A stretch of 64,000 nucleotides of DNA from positions 124,001-188,000 of the forward strand of contig JANSXC010000011.1 in the NCBI GenBank assembly GCA_024743115.1, given 5' to 3'. This DNA comes from a bacterium. GTDB lineage: Bacteria; Planctomycetota; UBA1135; UBA2386. Shown here in pieces: positions 26,523 to 34,936 of this stretch. The first letter of the stretch is position 1; each line of letters starts with the position of its first letter. A program made the translations under genes and the position numbers. The notes below the pieces were generated by a model. It was not told the origin of the DNA. It made no database searches and saw only the letters and a program-made list of their open reading frames with translations.

Positions 26523-29059
26523 ACTTCGCGGCCTTCTTGGTGCGCTTGGGGTCGTTCTTGGCGCGGCCATCACCGCCCTGCCACGGCGTCTCGATCTCGA
26601 GCGACTCGCCGAAGTCGACGTTCGGCACGCCGTCGTCGCCGTTGGACGGACCGTGACGCTTGTCGTCGGCTTGCATCGCGGCGAACACCTTTTCGAACGA
26701 CACGGGGATCTCATCGACCCGCACGCCGACCGCGTCGTACACCGCGTTGGCGACGGCGGGCATCATCGGCAGGAGCGGGCCCTGCCCGACCTCCTTGGCG
26801 CCGAACGGTCCGTTCTTGTCCGGGTCCTCGACGACGTAGGTCACGACATCGGGCATCTCGAGCGTCGTCGGGCTCTTGTACTCGAGCAGCGACGGGATCT
26901 TGTGGACGAAGATGCGCTGGCCCTTGTGCGAACGATCGCGATAGACCTGCTCCTCCATCATCGCCTCGCCGAGGCCCATGTAGACCGAACCCTCGATCTG
27001 CCCCATCGCGATCGCGGCGTTGAGCGCGCGACCGATGTCGTGCGCCATCCAGACCTTCGGCACACGGTAGACGCCGGTATCGGGATCGACCTCGACCTCG
27101 ACGACCGCCGCGGAGTAGCTGTAGCTCGGGCTCGGCCCGACGCCACCGCCGCGGAACTTGGCCGGCGACGGCGGCGGCGCGTAGCTGCCGACGGTGCCGA
27201 TCGTGCCGTTCTTGGCCTCCGCGACGCAGATCGCTTCCTGGAAGGTCATACCCACCTTGGGGTCCTGCGCGTCGAACACCTTCGACTCCGCGAACACGAG
27301 GCGGCCCATCGGCACCTCCAGCTTGTCCGCGACGGCGCGCGCAACGATCTCTCGCGCGCGCTCGGCCGCCTGCATCGCCGCGTTGACCGTCATGACGGGC
27401 AACGCGCGAGCTGTAGCTGCCGAGGTCGACCGGTGTGAGGTCGGTGTCGGCGGTAACGACTTTGATGTCGAGCGGATCGACGCCGAGCACCTCACCGATG
27501 ATCCAGCCGAGAACGCTGTCGCTGCCCTGCCCGATGTCGGTGCTGCCGCAGAACGCGGTAACCAGGCCGCTGCGATCGAGCTGCAGCTGCACGCCCGAGT
27601 GCGGCATGCCGTTCCAGTAGATCGGCAGGCCCGCACCCGACAGGTAGCTGCTGCACGCGAGACCGAGGCCGCGGATCCAGCCGTCGGCCGTGCGCTCCTT
27701 CTTGCCGCGCCGCGCCTTCCAGCCCGAGCCTTCGACGACCTTCTCGATGCAGGTGCCGAGCCCCATCGAACCGATGCGCAGGAAGTTGGCCGTCAGCGAG
27801 TCGCGCGGCGCGAGGTTGTCGAGCCGGATCTTGGCCGGGTCGATCCCGAGATCACACGCGATCTTGTCGAGCTGCACTTCGAGGGCGAAGCGCGGCTGCG
27901 GCGTGCCGTGCCCGCGCTTGGGCCCGCACGGCGCCTTGCATGTGAAGAAACGCGCACCGCGGAAGTGGTAGTTGTCGACCGCGTAGGTCACGGTCTGCAG
28001 TGCGCCCGTGTAGAACGTGCTCGCCGTGCCGTAGCTGCCGTAGGCGCCGCCATCGAGGTAGCTCTGGAAGTCGAGCGCCGTGATCCGACCGGTCTTGTTG
28101 ACGCCGATCTTGCTGCGCATCAGCACCGGATGCCGGCCGCGATGGCAGTAGAACACCTCTTCGCGCGTCAGCGCGATCTTGATCGGTCGGCCAGTCAGCA
28201 TCGACATCTTGGCCGCCGCGATCTCGTGATTGAACGGATCGCTCTTGCCGCCGAAACCGCCACCGTTGGGGCATGCGATCACGCGGATGCGGTTGGCTGG
28301 CAGCGGATGCAGCACGCGGGCGAGCGCACGGTGCAGGTAGTGCGGCGTCTGCGTGCTCGACCAGATCGTGAGCTTGCCGTCCTTGTCGAAGTGCGCGAGC
28401 GTCGCGTGCTGCTCCATCGGCAGGTGCGTGTTGCCCTCGAAGAAGAACGTGTCCTCCCGCGTGTGCTCCGCGCGCGCGAAGCCATCGTCCAGATCGCCGA
28501 ACTCGAGGTTCTCCAGGCGATGGATGTTGCCGCGCACACCGTAGTCGTGCAGCCGCGGCTCGTCGGTCGCCGCCGCTTCGTGGACGCCACCGATCGTCGG
28601 CAACTCGCGATACTCGATGTCGACCAGGCGGCACGCGTCCCACGCGGTCTCCTCCTCGGTCGCCGCGATCGCGACGACGGGATCCCCGACGAAGCGCACC
28701 TTGTCCGGACACAGCGCGTGCTCGTCCTGGCTCACGGGCAGGATGCCGAACGGCGTCGGCATGTCCTTGCCGGTCAGCACGCCCTTCACGCCCGGCAGCG
28801 CCGCGGCCTTGCTCGTGTCGATCGACACGATCTCGGCGTGCGCGACCGTGCTGCGCAGCAGCTTCATGTGGAGCATGCGTGGCAGCTTCAGGTCGTCGGC
28901 GAACTGCGTGAGGCCACTGACCTTGCTGCGGGCATCAACCTTGCGGATCGGCTTGCCGATCACGTTGAGCTCGTCGCTCTTCTTGTCGTGCTGCCACGGC
29001 GCGTCTTCGCGCGCGCGGCCCTTGGCCGCCACGCGGCCGGCGGGATCATCAAGAACCAT
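26521..29059 (-). CDS. Molybdenum hydroxylase large (molybdopterin) subunit, apparent frameshift
   Basis: The product starts at the ATG at 29059 (MVLDDPAGRV). It reads as a xanthine dehydrogenase/aldehyde oxidase-family large subunit: VIGKPIRKVDA opening, Ald_Xan_dh a/b domain to ~150, CPNGGGFGGK pterin loop, CKAPCGPKRGHG. At about residue 553 the frame breaks: homology runs up to DLGSYSSRV and resumes one frame over at VMTVNAAMQAAERA. The resumed part includes the catalytic-glutamate motif FGAKEVGQG (about residue 754 after correction) and ends at 26521. Removing one base from GGG at 27397-27399 restores ~845 residues. This is either a real mutation, which would inactivate the enzyme, or a base-calling error. 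Both halves remain well conserved, which favours an error or a recent event. Confidence 0.87.
27397..27399 (-). other. Probable single-base insertion (frameshift site)
   Basis: The plus-strand GGG here (CCC on the coding strand) is where the large-subunit reading frame changes. Reading through with one base fewer gives SSRVAVMTVNAAM, which fits the usual 'GSYSSR...GNA' segment of the family. The exact base is ambiguous within the triplet and could be a few bases away. Confidence 0.65.
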
Positions 29060-29582
29060 AGATCGACTCCTTGCTCGGCTCCGCGTCTTCGCCGCGCATG
29101 CGCGCCGCCGCGAGTTCGACCGCTTCGAAGATCTTGAGGTAGCCCGTGCACCGGCAGATATTGCCCGCGAGATACTCCTTGATGTCGTCACGCGTCGGGC
29201 TCGGGTTCTCCTTCAGCAGCGCATCAGCCGCCATCAGGATGCCCGGCGTGCAGTAGCCGCACTGCGCTGCGCCGAGATCAGCAAACGTGTGCTGCAGCGG
29301 CGCGAGGTCGCTACCGACCGCGAGGCCTTCGACGGTGCGCACGTCCTTGCCGATCGCGTCGACCGCGAGCGACAGACAGCTCAGGATCGGGACACCGTCG
29401 ACCTGGACCGTGCACGTGCCGCACTCACCCAGTTCGCAGCCGTGTTTCGTGCCCGTGAGTTCCATCTCCTCGCGCAAGACCTCGAGCAAGGTCTTGTGCG
29501 GCGCGAACGCCACCTCGTACGGCTCGCCGTTCACCTGGAACGTGGCGAGGAGCTTGCCTTTCTTGTCGCCTGCCTCGGTCAT
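29049..29582 (-). CDS. Molybdenum hydroxylase (2Fe-2S) small subunit (CoxS/XdhC-type)
   Basis: 177 residues from the ATG at 29582; a TTG seven codons upstream is a poorer start. The plant-type ferredoxin cluster is bound by C49-x4-C54-x2-C57-x11-C69 (CELGECGTCTV, ILSC). The second all-helical cluster is bound by C108-x2-C111 and C143-x-C145 (CGYCTPG, NICRCTGY). This is the intact two-cluster electron relay of xanthine dehydrogenase/CO dehydrogenase-type enzymes. The stop overlaps the start of the large subunit by 11 bp, so this is the first gene of a coupled three-gene operon. No MoCo-insertion chaperone (XdhC/CoxI) or cytosine-transferase gene is adjacent. Confidence 0.93.
   Translation of the reverse strand: MTEAGDKKGKLLATFQVNGEPYEVAFAPHKTLLEVLREEMELTGTKHGCELGECGTCTVQVDGVPILSCLSLAVDAIGKDVRTVEGLAVGSDLAPLQHTFADLGAAQCGYCTPGILMAADALLKENPSPTRDDIKEYLAGNICRCTGYLKIFEAVELAAARMRGEDAEPSKESIYGS
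29067..29072 (-). promoter_or_regulatory. Ribosome binding site of the Mo-pterin subunit gene
   Basis: AAGGAG on the minus strand, 7 bases upstream of the ATG at 29059 and inside the end of the 2Fe-2S gene. It fixes the start of the large subunit well inside its longer open frame. Confidence 0.72.
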
Positions 29583-29705
29583 TGGGGCGAGCAGGATAGC
29601 CAAGGCCTCGGTGCCAGGACAGCACGAACGGGCCGGCGGCGAGCCCAGAGGGTGACAACGGGCGATTTACGGTCCGAACCAGGCCGCGCGAGACACCGGC
29701 TCGGC

Positions 29706-31139
29706 ATGAACGCCGCTCTTCGTATCTGCCTGCTCGGTTCGACGCTGCTCGCCACCCCCGCGATCGCCCAGATCCCCGACGGCTGGATGATCGCCGGCTG
29801 CTATCGAATCACGACGACTCAACCATGCTCCGTGCCCGGTTTCGGCGGCCTCTTCGCGTTCGATCCACGCGGCCAGGCCGTCCACGAACTTACGGGCGTG
29901 CCGAACGAGATCCGCGGCGACGTACCCGCGAGCACGTTCATCCACGGCACGGATTTCGTGCTACGCGTCCCGAACTCTGATCTCGTGATCGCGAACGCCT
30001 GGGGCGACAGCACGATCGGCCAGCAGATGCCGGTGTTCGTGCTCGAGCTCGACGGCCTGAACGTCGTGGCCCGAGAACGCTACGACGTCGGCATCGTCGG
30101 CCCCGGCGCGTGGGGCGCGGCCGGACTCGCCCAGGCCGACATGCTGCCCGATGGCAAGGTGCTCCTCGCGGTCGATCCGCTGACGTTCCAGAGCGGCGAG
30201 ACGTTCGCGAGCGCGGTGCTCGCCGTGCTCGACCCAACCGTGCCCGCCGGCAACCCCGGCGCGATCACCGTGGTGCCGGTCAACCCGCTGCCGACCGGCA
30301 GCCCCAACGCGATCGTCTACGACGAAGCACGCGGCGCCGTCTGGCTCGGCGTGGCGGACCAGACTACCAGCACCGTCTATCGCATCGACTACCCCGGTGG
30401 CGGCACGCCCGTCGCCGCGTTCACGCTGCCGCCACAGATCATCACCGGCCTCGCGCTGCAGCACGACGGCAAGCTGCTCGCGACGGGCTACGAGTTCCCG
30501 AGTGGCGCAGCCCGGCTCACACAACTCGACCCGGCTGGTCTCACGGCCACTCCGTTCTCGCAAGTCTCGAACCTGCTCTACGCCGAGACCGTGCACGTCG
30601 AACCCGCGACCGGTGACATCTACCTCGTCGCCGGTGCCGCATGCTCCAAGCGCGACGTCTACCGCATCACGCCGGGCGACCTGGCGACCGGCGTGCTGCA
30701 ACCTGCGGTCGGCGACCCCGTCGGCGGCTGGGGCGTCGCGAGCGGCCTCGACCTCGATCCCAACCCGGAGGTGTTCGGCGAAGCCAGCGGTGCCGCGAGC
30801 CTCACGGTCAACTGGCAGGTCGCGCCGAATCCGACCGGCCTGCCACGCATCGGCAACACCGGTTTCGAACTCGAACTGCACGCGAGCACGGCCCCGCTGT
30901 TCGCCGGCGCCGTGCTCGGCCTCAGCAACACCGCGCCGCCCGTCGTACCCGGGATCCAGGTCCTGATCGACCCGCTCCTGAGCCTGCTGCTCGCCACCGG
31001 GACGGCCATGAGCGTGCCACTCGCGCTCCCGAACGACAGCAACCTCGTCGGATTGGAGGTCTTCGCGCAGGGAGTGTTCTTCGACCAGGCGCTACAGCTC
31101 GGGGCAACCGCCGGGGTACACGTCACGGTGATGCGTTAG
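29706..31139 (+). CDS. Exported propeller-like protein with recurring C-terminal module
   Basis: 477 residues from the ATG at 29706; the upstream open frame is the shadow of the Mo-hydroxylase operon. A signal peptide ends in AIAQ. The mature N-terminal part (about 25-355) has repeated beta strands such as LPDGKVLLAVDPLTF, ARGAVWLGVADQ and LALQHDGKLLATGYE, consistent with a beta-propeller. The last ~113 residues (from LTVNWQVAPNPTGLPRIGNT) are a clear copy of the recurring module, with landmarks PRIGNTGFELEL and LPNDSNLVGLEVFAQ. Its 3' end faces the 3' end of the repeat protein at 31290-33179. Confidence 0.78.
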   Translation: MNAALRICLLGSTLLATPAIAQIPDGWMIAGCYRITTTQPCSVPGFGGLFAFDPRGQAVHELTGVPNEIRGDVPASTFIHGTDFVLRVPNSDLVIANAWGDSTIGQQMPVFVLELDGLNVVARERYDVGIVGPGAWGAAGLAQADMLPDGKVLLAVDPLTFQSGETFASAVLAVLDPTVPAGNPGAITVVPVNPLPTGSPNAIVYDEARGAVWLGVADQTTSTVYRIDYPGGGTPVAAFTLPPQIITGLALQHDGKLLATGYEFPSGAARLTQLDPAGLTATPFSQVSNLLYAETVHVEPATGDIYLVAGAACSKRDVYRITPGDLATGVLQPAVGDPVGGWGVASGLDLDPNPEVFGEASGAASLTVNWQVAPNPTGLPRIGNTGFELELHASTAPLFAGAVLGLSNTAPPVVPGIQVLIDPLLSLLLATGTAMSVPLALPNDSNLVGLEVFAQGVFFDQALQLGATAGVHVTVMR

Positions 31140-31142
31140 AGC

Positions 31143-31156
31143 CCCGGCGATCCGGG
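31143..31156. terminator. Small GC hairpin between convergent genes
   Basis: A 5-bp perfect stem (CCCGG/CCGGG) with a four-base loop begins 4 bp after the stop of the plus-strand gene. It has no T-run. It is the only hairpin I saw in the 150 bp between the two convergent genes; a terminator role is a guess. Confidence 0.22.
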
Positions 31157-31289
31157 CGCGTTGATCAGTCCTTCCGAGGCTGGTGCCGGGTACCGAACGC
31201 TCGTGGTTCTCTTCGCAGGTTGCGCGCGCCAAATCAACGCAATCGGCGACCGAACGAGGTCCCAGCTCGAACGGGCCGGGGACCGAGTC

Positions 31290-33179
31290 TCACACCCCCT
31301 GCCCGATCGTCGTCTCGACCGCCTCGGTCGTGACCACCCCCAGACCGTTCGCCGGCGGGTCGAGCACGAAGAACTGCGTCGAGAACTGCACGCCGAGGTA
31401 TGCCTCGTTGAACGGCAGATCGAGGTTGATGGCGCCGAAGCCCTCGGTCGAGGTGACGAGCGGGTGCGAGATCGCGGTGCCGCTGTAGACGAAGCAGCCG
31501 GGAGCGCCGAAGCTGACAAGGTCGACCGGCGCGGGCAGGCGGCCGAAGCCGACACTCATGACCGCGAGCGAAGTCGCGGGGGCACCGGTGACCTCACAGG
31601 TGACGGTGCCCCCGACGCGCGGATCACCGAACGCGGTCTGCTGCGCACTCCCGCACGCGACGCCGTAGGTCTCGAGGCTGCCGGTCGCGAAGCAGAACTG
31701 CTGAGCGTAGGGCTCCCCCGTGCTCGTGATCGTCGAGCCGACCTGCTGGCCCGTCATCGAATAGACCTCGATCCGATTGTCGTCGATCACGAGAACACGA
31801 TCGGCGGTAGCCTGGATGTGCTGGATGCCGTAGCCGACCGAGATCGCCGAACCCTGCAGGTTGGCGTCGCGGTCGTAGATCGAGACCGTCGCGAAGTTGT
31901 CGACGATGGTGAAGCAGTTCGAGAACAGCAGCACGTCGTATTCTTCGACGTAAGTCACGGGGATCGGCGCGCCGACCGCGTTGCCGTCGAGGTCGAACGT
32001 GCGCACCTGGTTGTCGTCGGTCACCAGAATGCGGTTGCCGTCGATCCGAACGCGCTGCGTCTCGGTGCCGGTCCTGAGGACCGGCGCGCCCTTCTGCGCC
32101 CCCGCCTTGTCGAAGATCCGCGTGCGATCCTGGTCGACGATGATGATGCGATCGTCGCTGACGACGACGTTCTGGCGATCGAGGCCCGTCTTCAGGATCG
32201 GCGCGCCCTGCGGCACCATATCCTTGTCGAAGATCTCGGTGCGGTTGTCATCGGTGATGACGATGCGATCCTTGGTCGTCTCGACCGTCTGGGGACTGTT
32301 CCCGGTACGGGTGACCGGCGCACCGACGGCGCCACCGCTGCGGTCGAACACGCGCACACGGTCGGTGTCGATGATGATGACGCGGTTGCCGCAGACCTTG
32401 ACCTGCGGGCGCGAGGTGCCCGTCCGCGTAATCGGCGCGCCCTGGGCCGCCCCGTCCTTGTCGAAGATGCGCACGCGATCGTCATCGATGACGATCACGC
32501 GATCGCCGTCGACGATCACGCGCTGACGGCCCGTTCCCGTACGCGTGATCGGTGCACCCTTGGGCAGACCATCCTTGTCGAAGATCTGCACGGAGTTGTC
32601 GTCGGTAACGACGATGCGGCCGCCGGAGATCGTGACGCTCTGACGGAAGGTGCCGGAGTTGTTGATCGGCGAACCAATCGCGACGCCGTCCTTGTCGAAG
32701 ATGCGCACCCGATCCGTGTCGATCACGACGACCCGGCCGTCCCCGATCGCGATGCTCTGGCGCTGGTTGCCGGTCTGCATGATCGCCGCGCCGATCTGGT
32801 TGCCATCGAGATCGAAGATCCGCACCCGGTCGTAGTCGATGGCGACGATCCGGTCCTCACCGAGCGCGACGGTCTGAAAGCTCCCGAGGTTCGGAATCAG
32901 GCTGCCGAGCAGCACCCCCGATCGGTCGAGGATCCGCGTCCCGGCGTTGTCCGTCACGACGATGCGCGGGCCGATCGTCGAGATCTTCGCGTTGGGGTAG
33001 TTGCCGAGCACGAGCCGGAACGTCTCGCTGCCCTGCTCGTCGACGACGCGCACGCTGTCGTCGTCGGTGACGACGTAGCCGCCGCAGGTGGTCGGATAGT
33101 TCTGAGCCGCTGCGGCGCCGGTGAGCATGCCGATCGCGGCGAGGGTGAGCTGACGCAAAGGGGTGGTGAGGCGGTTCAT
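31290..33179 (-). CDS. Exported tandem-repeat (39-residue) propeller-like protein with C-terminal module
   Basis: 629 residues; a signal peptide ends in AAAAQ. Residues ~40-480 consist of about twelve repeats of 38-39 residues with consensus D.VRIFDKDG...GAPI..TGT.RQ.V.I.G.RI.V.D; several central copies keep exactly 39 residues (117 bp). Each unit reads as a beta-strand pair plus loop, so one or two beta-propellers or a solenoid are likely. Outer repeats are more diverged. The C-terminal ~115 residues are the recurring exported module (FGAPGCFVYSG, FFVLDPPANGLGVVTTE), matching the end of the protein at 20390-21403. No ligand or enzymatic motif was identified. Confidence 0.8.
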   Translation of the reverse strand: MNRLTTPLRQLTLAAIGMLTGAAAAQNYPTTCGGYVVTDDDSVRVVDEQGSETFRLVLGNYPNAKISTIGPRIVVTDNAGTRILDRSGVLLGSLIPNLGSFQTVALGEDRIVAIDYDRVRIFDLDGNQIGAAIMQTGNQRQSIAIGDGRVVVIDTDRVRIFDKDGVAIGSPINNSGTFRQSVTISGGRIVVTDDNSVQIFDKDGLPKGAPITRTGTGRQRVIVDGDRVIVIDDDRVRIFDKDGAAQGAPITRTGTSRPQVKVCGNRVIIIDTDRVRVFDRSGGAVGAPVTRTGNSPQTVETTKDRIVITDDNRTEIFDKDMVPQGAPILKTGLDRQNVVVSDDRIIIVDQDRTRIFDKAGAQKGAPVLRTGTETQRVRIDGNRILVTDDNQVRTFDLDGNAVGAPIPVTYVEEYDVLLFSNCFTIVDNFATVSIYDRDANLQGSAISVGYGIQHIQATADRVLVIDDNRIEVYSMTGQQVGSTITSTGEPYAQQFCFATGSLETYGVACGSAQQTAFGDPRVGGTVTCEVTGAPATSLAVMSVGFGRLPAPVDLVSFGAPGCFVYSGTAISHPLVTSTEGFGAINLDLPFNEAYLGVQFSTQFFVLDPPANGLGVVTTEAVETTIGQGV

Positions 33180-33294
33180 CGGTCGATCCTGGGTTCGCTG
33201 TGGCTGGTGGGTATGCAGCCAGTTCCGGCCGCACCCGCATCGGCGAGAACGAGCGCTCCCGGCCGCCCGGATTTCTGCCGCGATTCGCGGCGCG

Positions 33295-33930
33295 CTACCG
33301 CAGCAGCCGCAGGAAGTGCTCGAACACCACGACGTAGGCGTTCTGCTCGAACGCCTCGGCGCGCAGGAACTCGACCGGGAAGCCCGGCGTGCCGCGGAAT
33401 GGGCGCAAGACCCAGGCCATCTGGATACCCGCGAACACGAACAGCACGAGCCAGGCGCGGAGCGCTACGCGGTGGCGCGGGTCCCGCGCGACGAGCGGCG
33501 CGTAATGCCGCGCAAGAACCTTCTGCGCGGCGAACGTCGCGACGGCAAACAACACGCCATCGAGCAAGGTCACGAGATACGGATCGAACACGCTCAGCGA
33601 CACGAGCAACGTGAGCGGCGCGAGCGCCCCCAACGTCAGGCCGAGCGTCGCTTCGGCCGCGCAAATACCGCGCAGCGCGAGCCCGAGGTCCGCGCGCAGA
33701 CCGAGCACGGTGTTGACGACGTAGAGGCTCGGCAGGCAGAGCAGCGTCGCCAGGACGACGAGCAGCGGCACCTTGATCGCGGCAAACACCGCGAGCCACG
33801 GCTCACCCGATGCGGCCCCGAGCACGTAGCCGACGAGTGCGGCGCCGCCCCCACCGAGCAGCGCGCACGTCGGCAGCGCGGGCAACGCTCGCGGCTCGCC
33901 CGCGAGCAGCGCGTTCGCGGCGGTGCGCAT
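33295..33930 (-). CDS. Polytopic membrane protein, paralogue of the upstream gene
   Basis: 211 residues with about five or six hydrophobic helices (VGYVLGA, VPLLVVLATLLCLPSLYVV, LGALAPLTLLVSL, LVTLLDGVLFAVATF, LRAWLVLFVFAGIQMAW). A C-terminal signature IQMAWVLRPFRGTPGFPVEF is shared with the gene just upstream (LQMGWLLRPFLGRPGVPFAW). Both also share IKVPLLxxLxxxxxxPSLYVx. I recall similar proteins in planctomycetes and cyanobacteria carrying an unreliable 'actin-binding WH2' label; I assign no function. Its start codon overlaps the stop of the upstream gene (TGATG), so the two are translationally coupled. Confidence 0.75.
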   Translation of the reverse strand: MRTAANALLAGEPRALPALPTCALLGGGGAALVGYVLGAASGEPWLAVFAAIKVPLLVVLATLLCLPSLYVVNTVLGLRADLGLALRGICAAEATLGLTLGALAPLTLLVSLSVFDPYLVTLLDGVLFAVATFAAQKVLARHYAPLVARDPRHRVALRAWLVLFVFAGIQMAWVLRPFRGTPGFPVEFLRAEAFEQNAYVVVFEHFLRLLR

Positions 33931-34631
33931 CAGGCGCCGAAGAGTTCACCGATCGTTCGCAGGATCGCGACGAGCGCGTTGTCCTCGGGCGCGCGCAGCC
34001 ACGCGAACGGCACGCCGGGTCGGCCGAGGAACGGCCGTAGCAGCCAACCCATCTGCAGGCCGACGATCGCATAGACCACGCACCAGACCGTGAGGATGCG
34101 CCGCGCTTCCTTCTCGACCGCGACCAACGCTCGGCGCAGCACCGCGAAGCCGAGCAGACCGCCGATCGCGAAGAACAGCACGTTGAGCAACAGCAAGAAC
34201 GGATAGCTGTCCGTGCTCGCACAGAAGAACGCAAACACCGGCCCGAGGCTCGCGGTCACCGCGAGGTGCACGAGCACCGAGAGCAGCAGCAGCCGCAGCA
34301 TCATCCGGAAGTCGACCGGTAGTCGGTGCAGGGCAGAGAAGACGTAGAGCGACGGCATCGTGACGATCGCGGTGAGCAGGAACAGCAGCGGCACCTTGAT
34401 CGCACTCGCGACGACGCGCAGCACCGGGGCATCGCCGCCGTGGAACAGCGCGTAGACGCCGATGCACGCGCCCGCGATGACACCGAGCGTCAGCCCGAGT
34501 TGGAGGAGCCGACGGAGCGGCACCGCAAGCGCCCCGTCGGGCGCGTTCTCGGCGGCAACGAAGCAGCCGCGCAGAACCCGGTCGAGCGTGGCGAGCCACG
34601 ATTCGTTGACGTGCGTCAGAGAGTCGGACAT
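33930..34631 (-). CDS. Polytopic membrane protein, first of a paralogous pair
   Basis: 233 residues with about six hydrophobic helices and a soluble N-terminal ~40 residues (SDSLTHVNESWLATLDRVLRG). It shares IKVPLLFLLTAIVTMPSLYV and the C-terminal LQMGWLLRPFLGRPGVPFAW with its overlapping downstream neighbour, which points to an old tandem duplication. The pair probably forms a hetero-oligomer in the inner membrane, by inference from coupled translation. A candidate promoter with an embedded inverted repeat lies directly upstream. Function unknown. Confidence 0.77.
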   Translation of the reverse strand: MSDSLTHVNESWLATLDRVLRGCFVAAENAPDGALAVPLRRLLQLGLTLGVIAGACIGVYALFHGGDAPVLRVVASAIKVPLLFLLTAIVTMPSLYVFSALHRLPVDFRMMLRLLLLSVLVHLAVTASLGPVFAFFCASTDSYPFLLLLNVLFFAIGGLLGFAVLRRALVAVEKEARRILTVWCVVYAIVGLQMGWLLRPFLGRPGVPFAWLRAPEDNALVAILRTIGELFGA

Positions 34632-34668
34632 GGGCGAATCCTATGGGCTTTGCAACGCAAAGTTAAGG
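34632..34668 (-). promoter_or_regulatory. Candidate promoter, possibly leaderless, upstream of the membrane-protein pair
   Basis: On the minus strand TTAACT is followed after 17 bases by TAGGAT (each matching four of six sigma-70 consensus positions), and the ATG at 34631 begins 6 bases later. These are among the few AT-rich hexamers in the region. If real, transcription would start at about the ATG (a leaderless mRNA). Position and spacing are suggestive only. Confidence 0.3.
34648..34662. promoter_or_regulatory. Perfect inverted repeat, possible operator
   Basis: CTTTGC-AAC-GCAAAG, a perfect 6-bp inverted repeat with a 3-base centre, lies inside the spacer of the candidate promoter. In that position it could bind a dimeric regulator or, if transcribed, form a small hairpin. 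Confidence 0.35.
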
Positions 34669-34936
34669 CGACAGTCGGGCGCAGTCGGCCAATCCAACGA
34701 GCGCCGATTCGGCAGGTGGCCAGCCCATCTCGGCACGTGTCACGGTCCGGAGCGGCGATGCGTCCTTGCGACATCATCTCGCACCCGAACTCCCTAAGTG
34801 TCGGTCTGCCGGCAACTTCGTCGGGCCGCCGCCGGCTCCACGCCGGTTTTTCGAGAGGCGCATGTCCGAACGCAGCAGGGAACGGGCATTTCGAGAACGG
34901 GCCTCGCCCAGACCTCCGGGGCCACCCTCCGATCCC
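34669..34936. other. Intergenic region between divergent genes
   Basis: With the promoter region next to it, this makes a 305-bp stretch without a gene, the only one in the window above 300 bp. It lies between the membrane-protein pair and the Kelch/laminin-G gene. I saw no convincing small gene or structured RNA. It contains CGCCGGTTTTTCGAG at 34841-34854, which resembles elements upstream of the genes at 52901 and 57120. Open frames that cross it lack plausible starts and are extensions of neighbours. Confidence 0.5.

Noticed and set aside
27385..27410. Programmed ribosomal frameshifting in the molybdenum hydroxylase gene
   Set aside because: No convincing slippery heptamer or downstream pseudoknot was seen; insertion or base error is simpler.
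27194..29137. A long plus-strand open frame opposite the molybdenum hydroxylase operon
   Set aside because: It is an antisense shadow, while the minus strand carries the pterin and Fe-S motifs.
31700..33000. Regular 117-bp repeats considered as a CRISPR-like or satellite array
   Set aside because: They are in-frame coding repeats with codon-level variation and no spacer structure.
31161..33614. An 817-residue plus-strand frame with repetitive Asp/Val-rich sequence
   Set aside because: Its periodicity is the mirror of the 117-bp repeats of the real minus-strand gene; it has no signal peptide or domain.
33295..34631. 'Actin-binding WH2' annotation for the paralogous membrane proteins
   Set aside because: These are polytopic membrane proteins with no WH2 motif; the label I recall from similar proteins is not supported.
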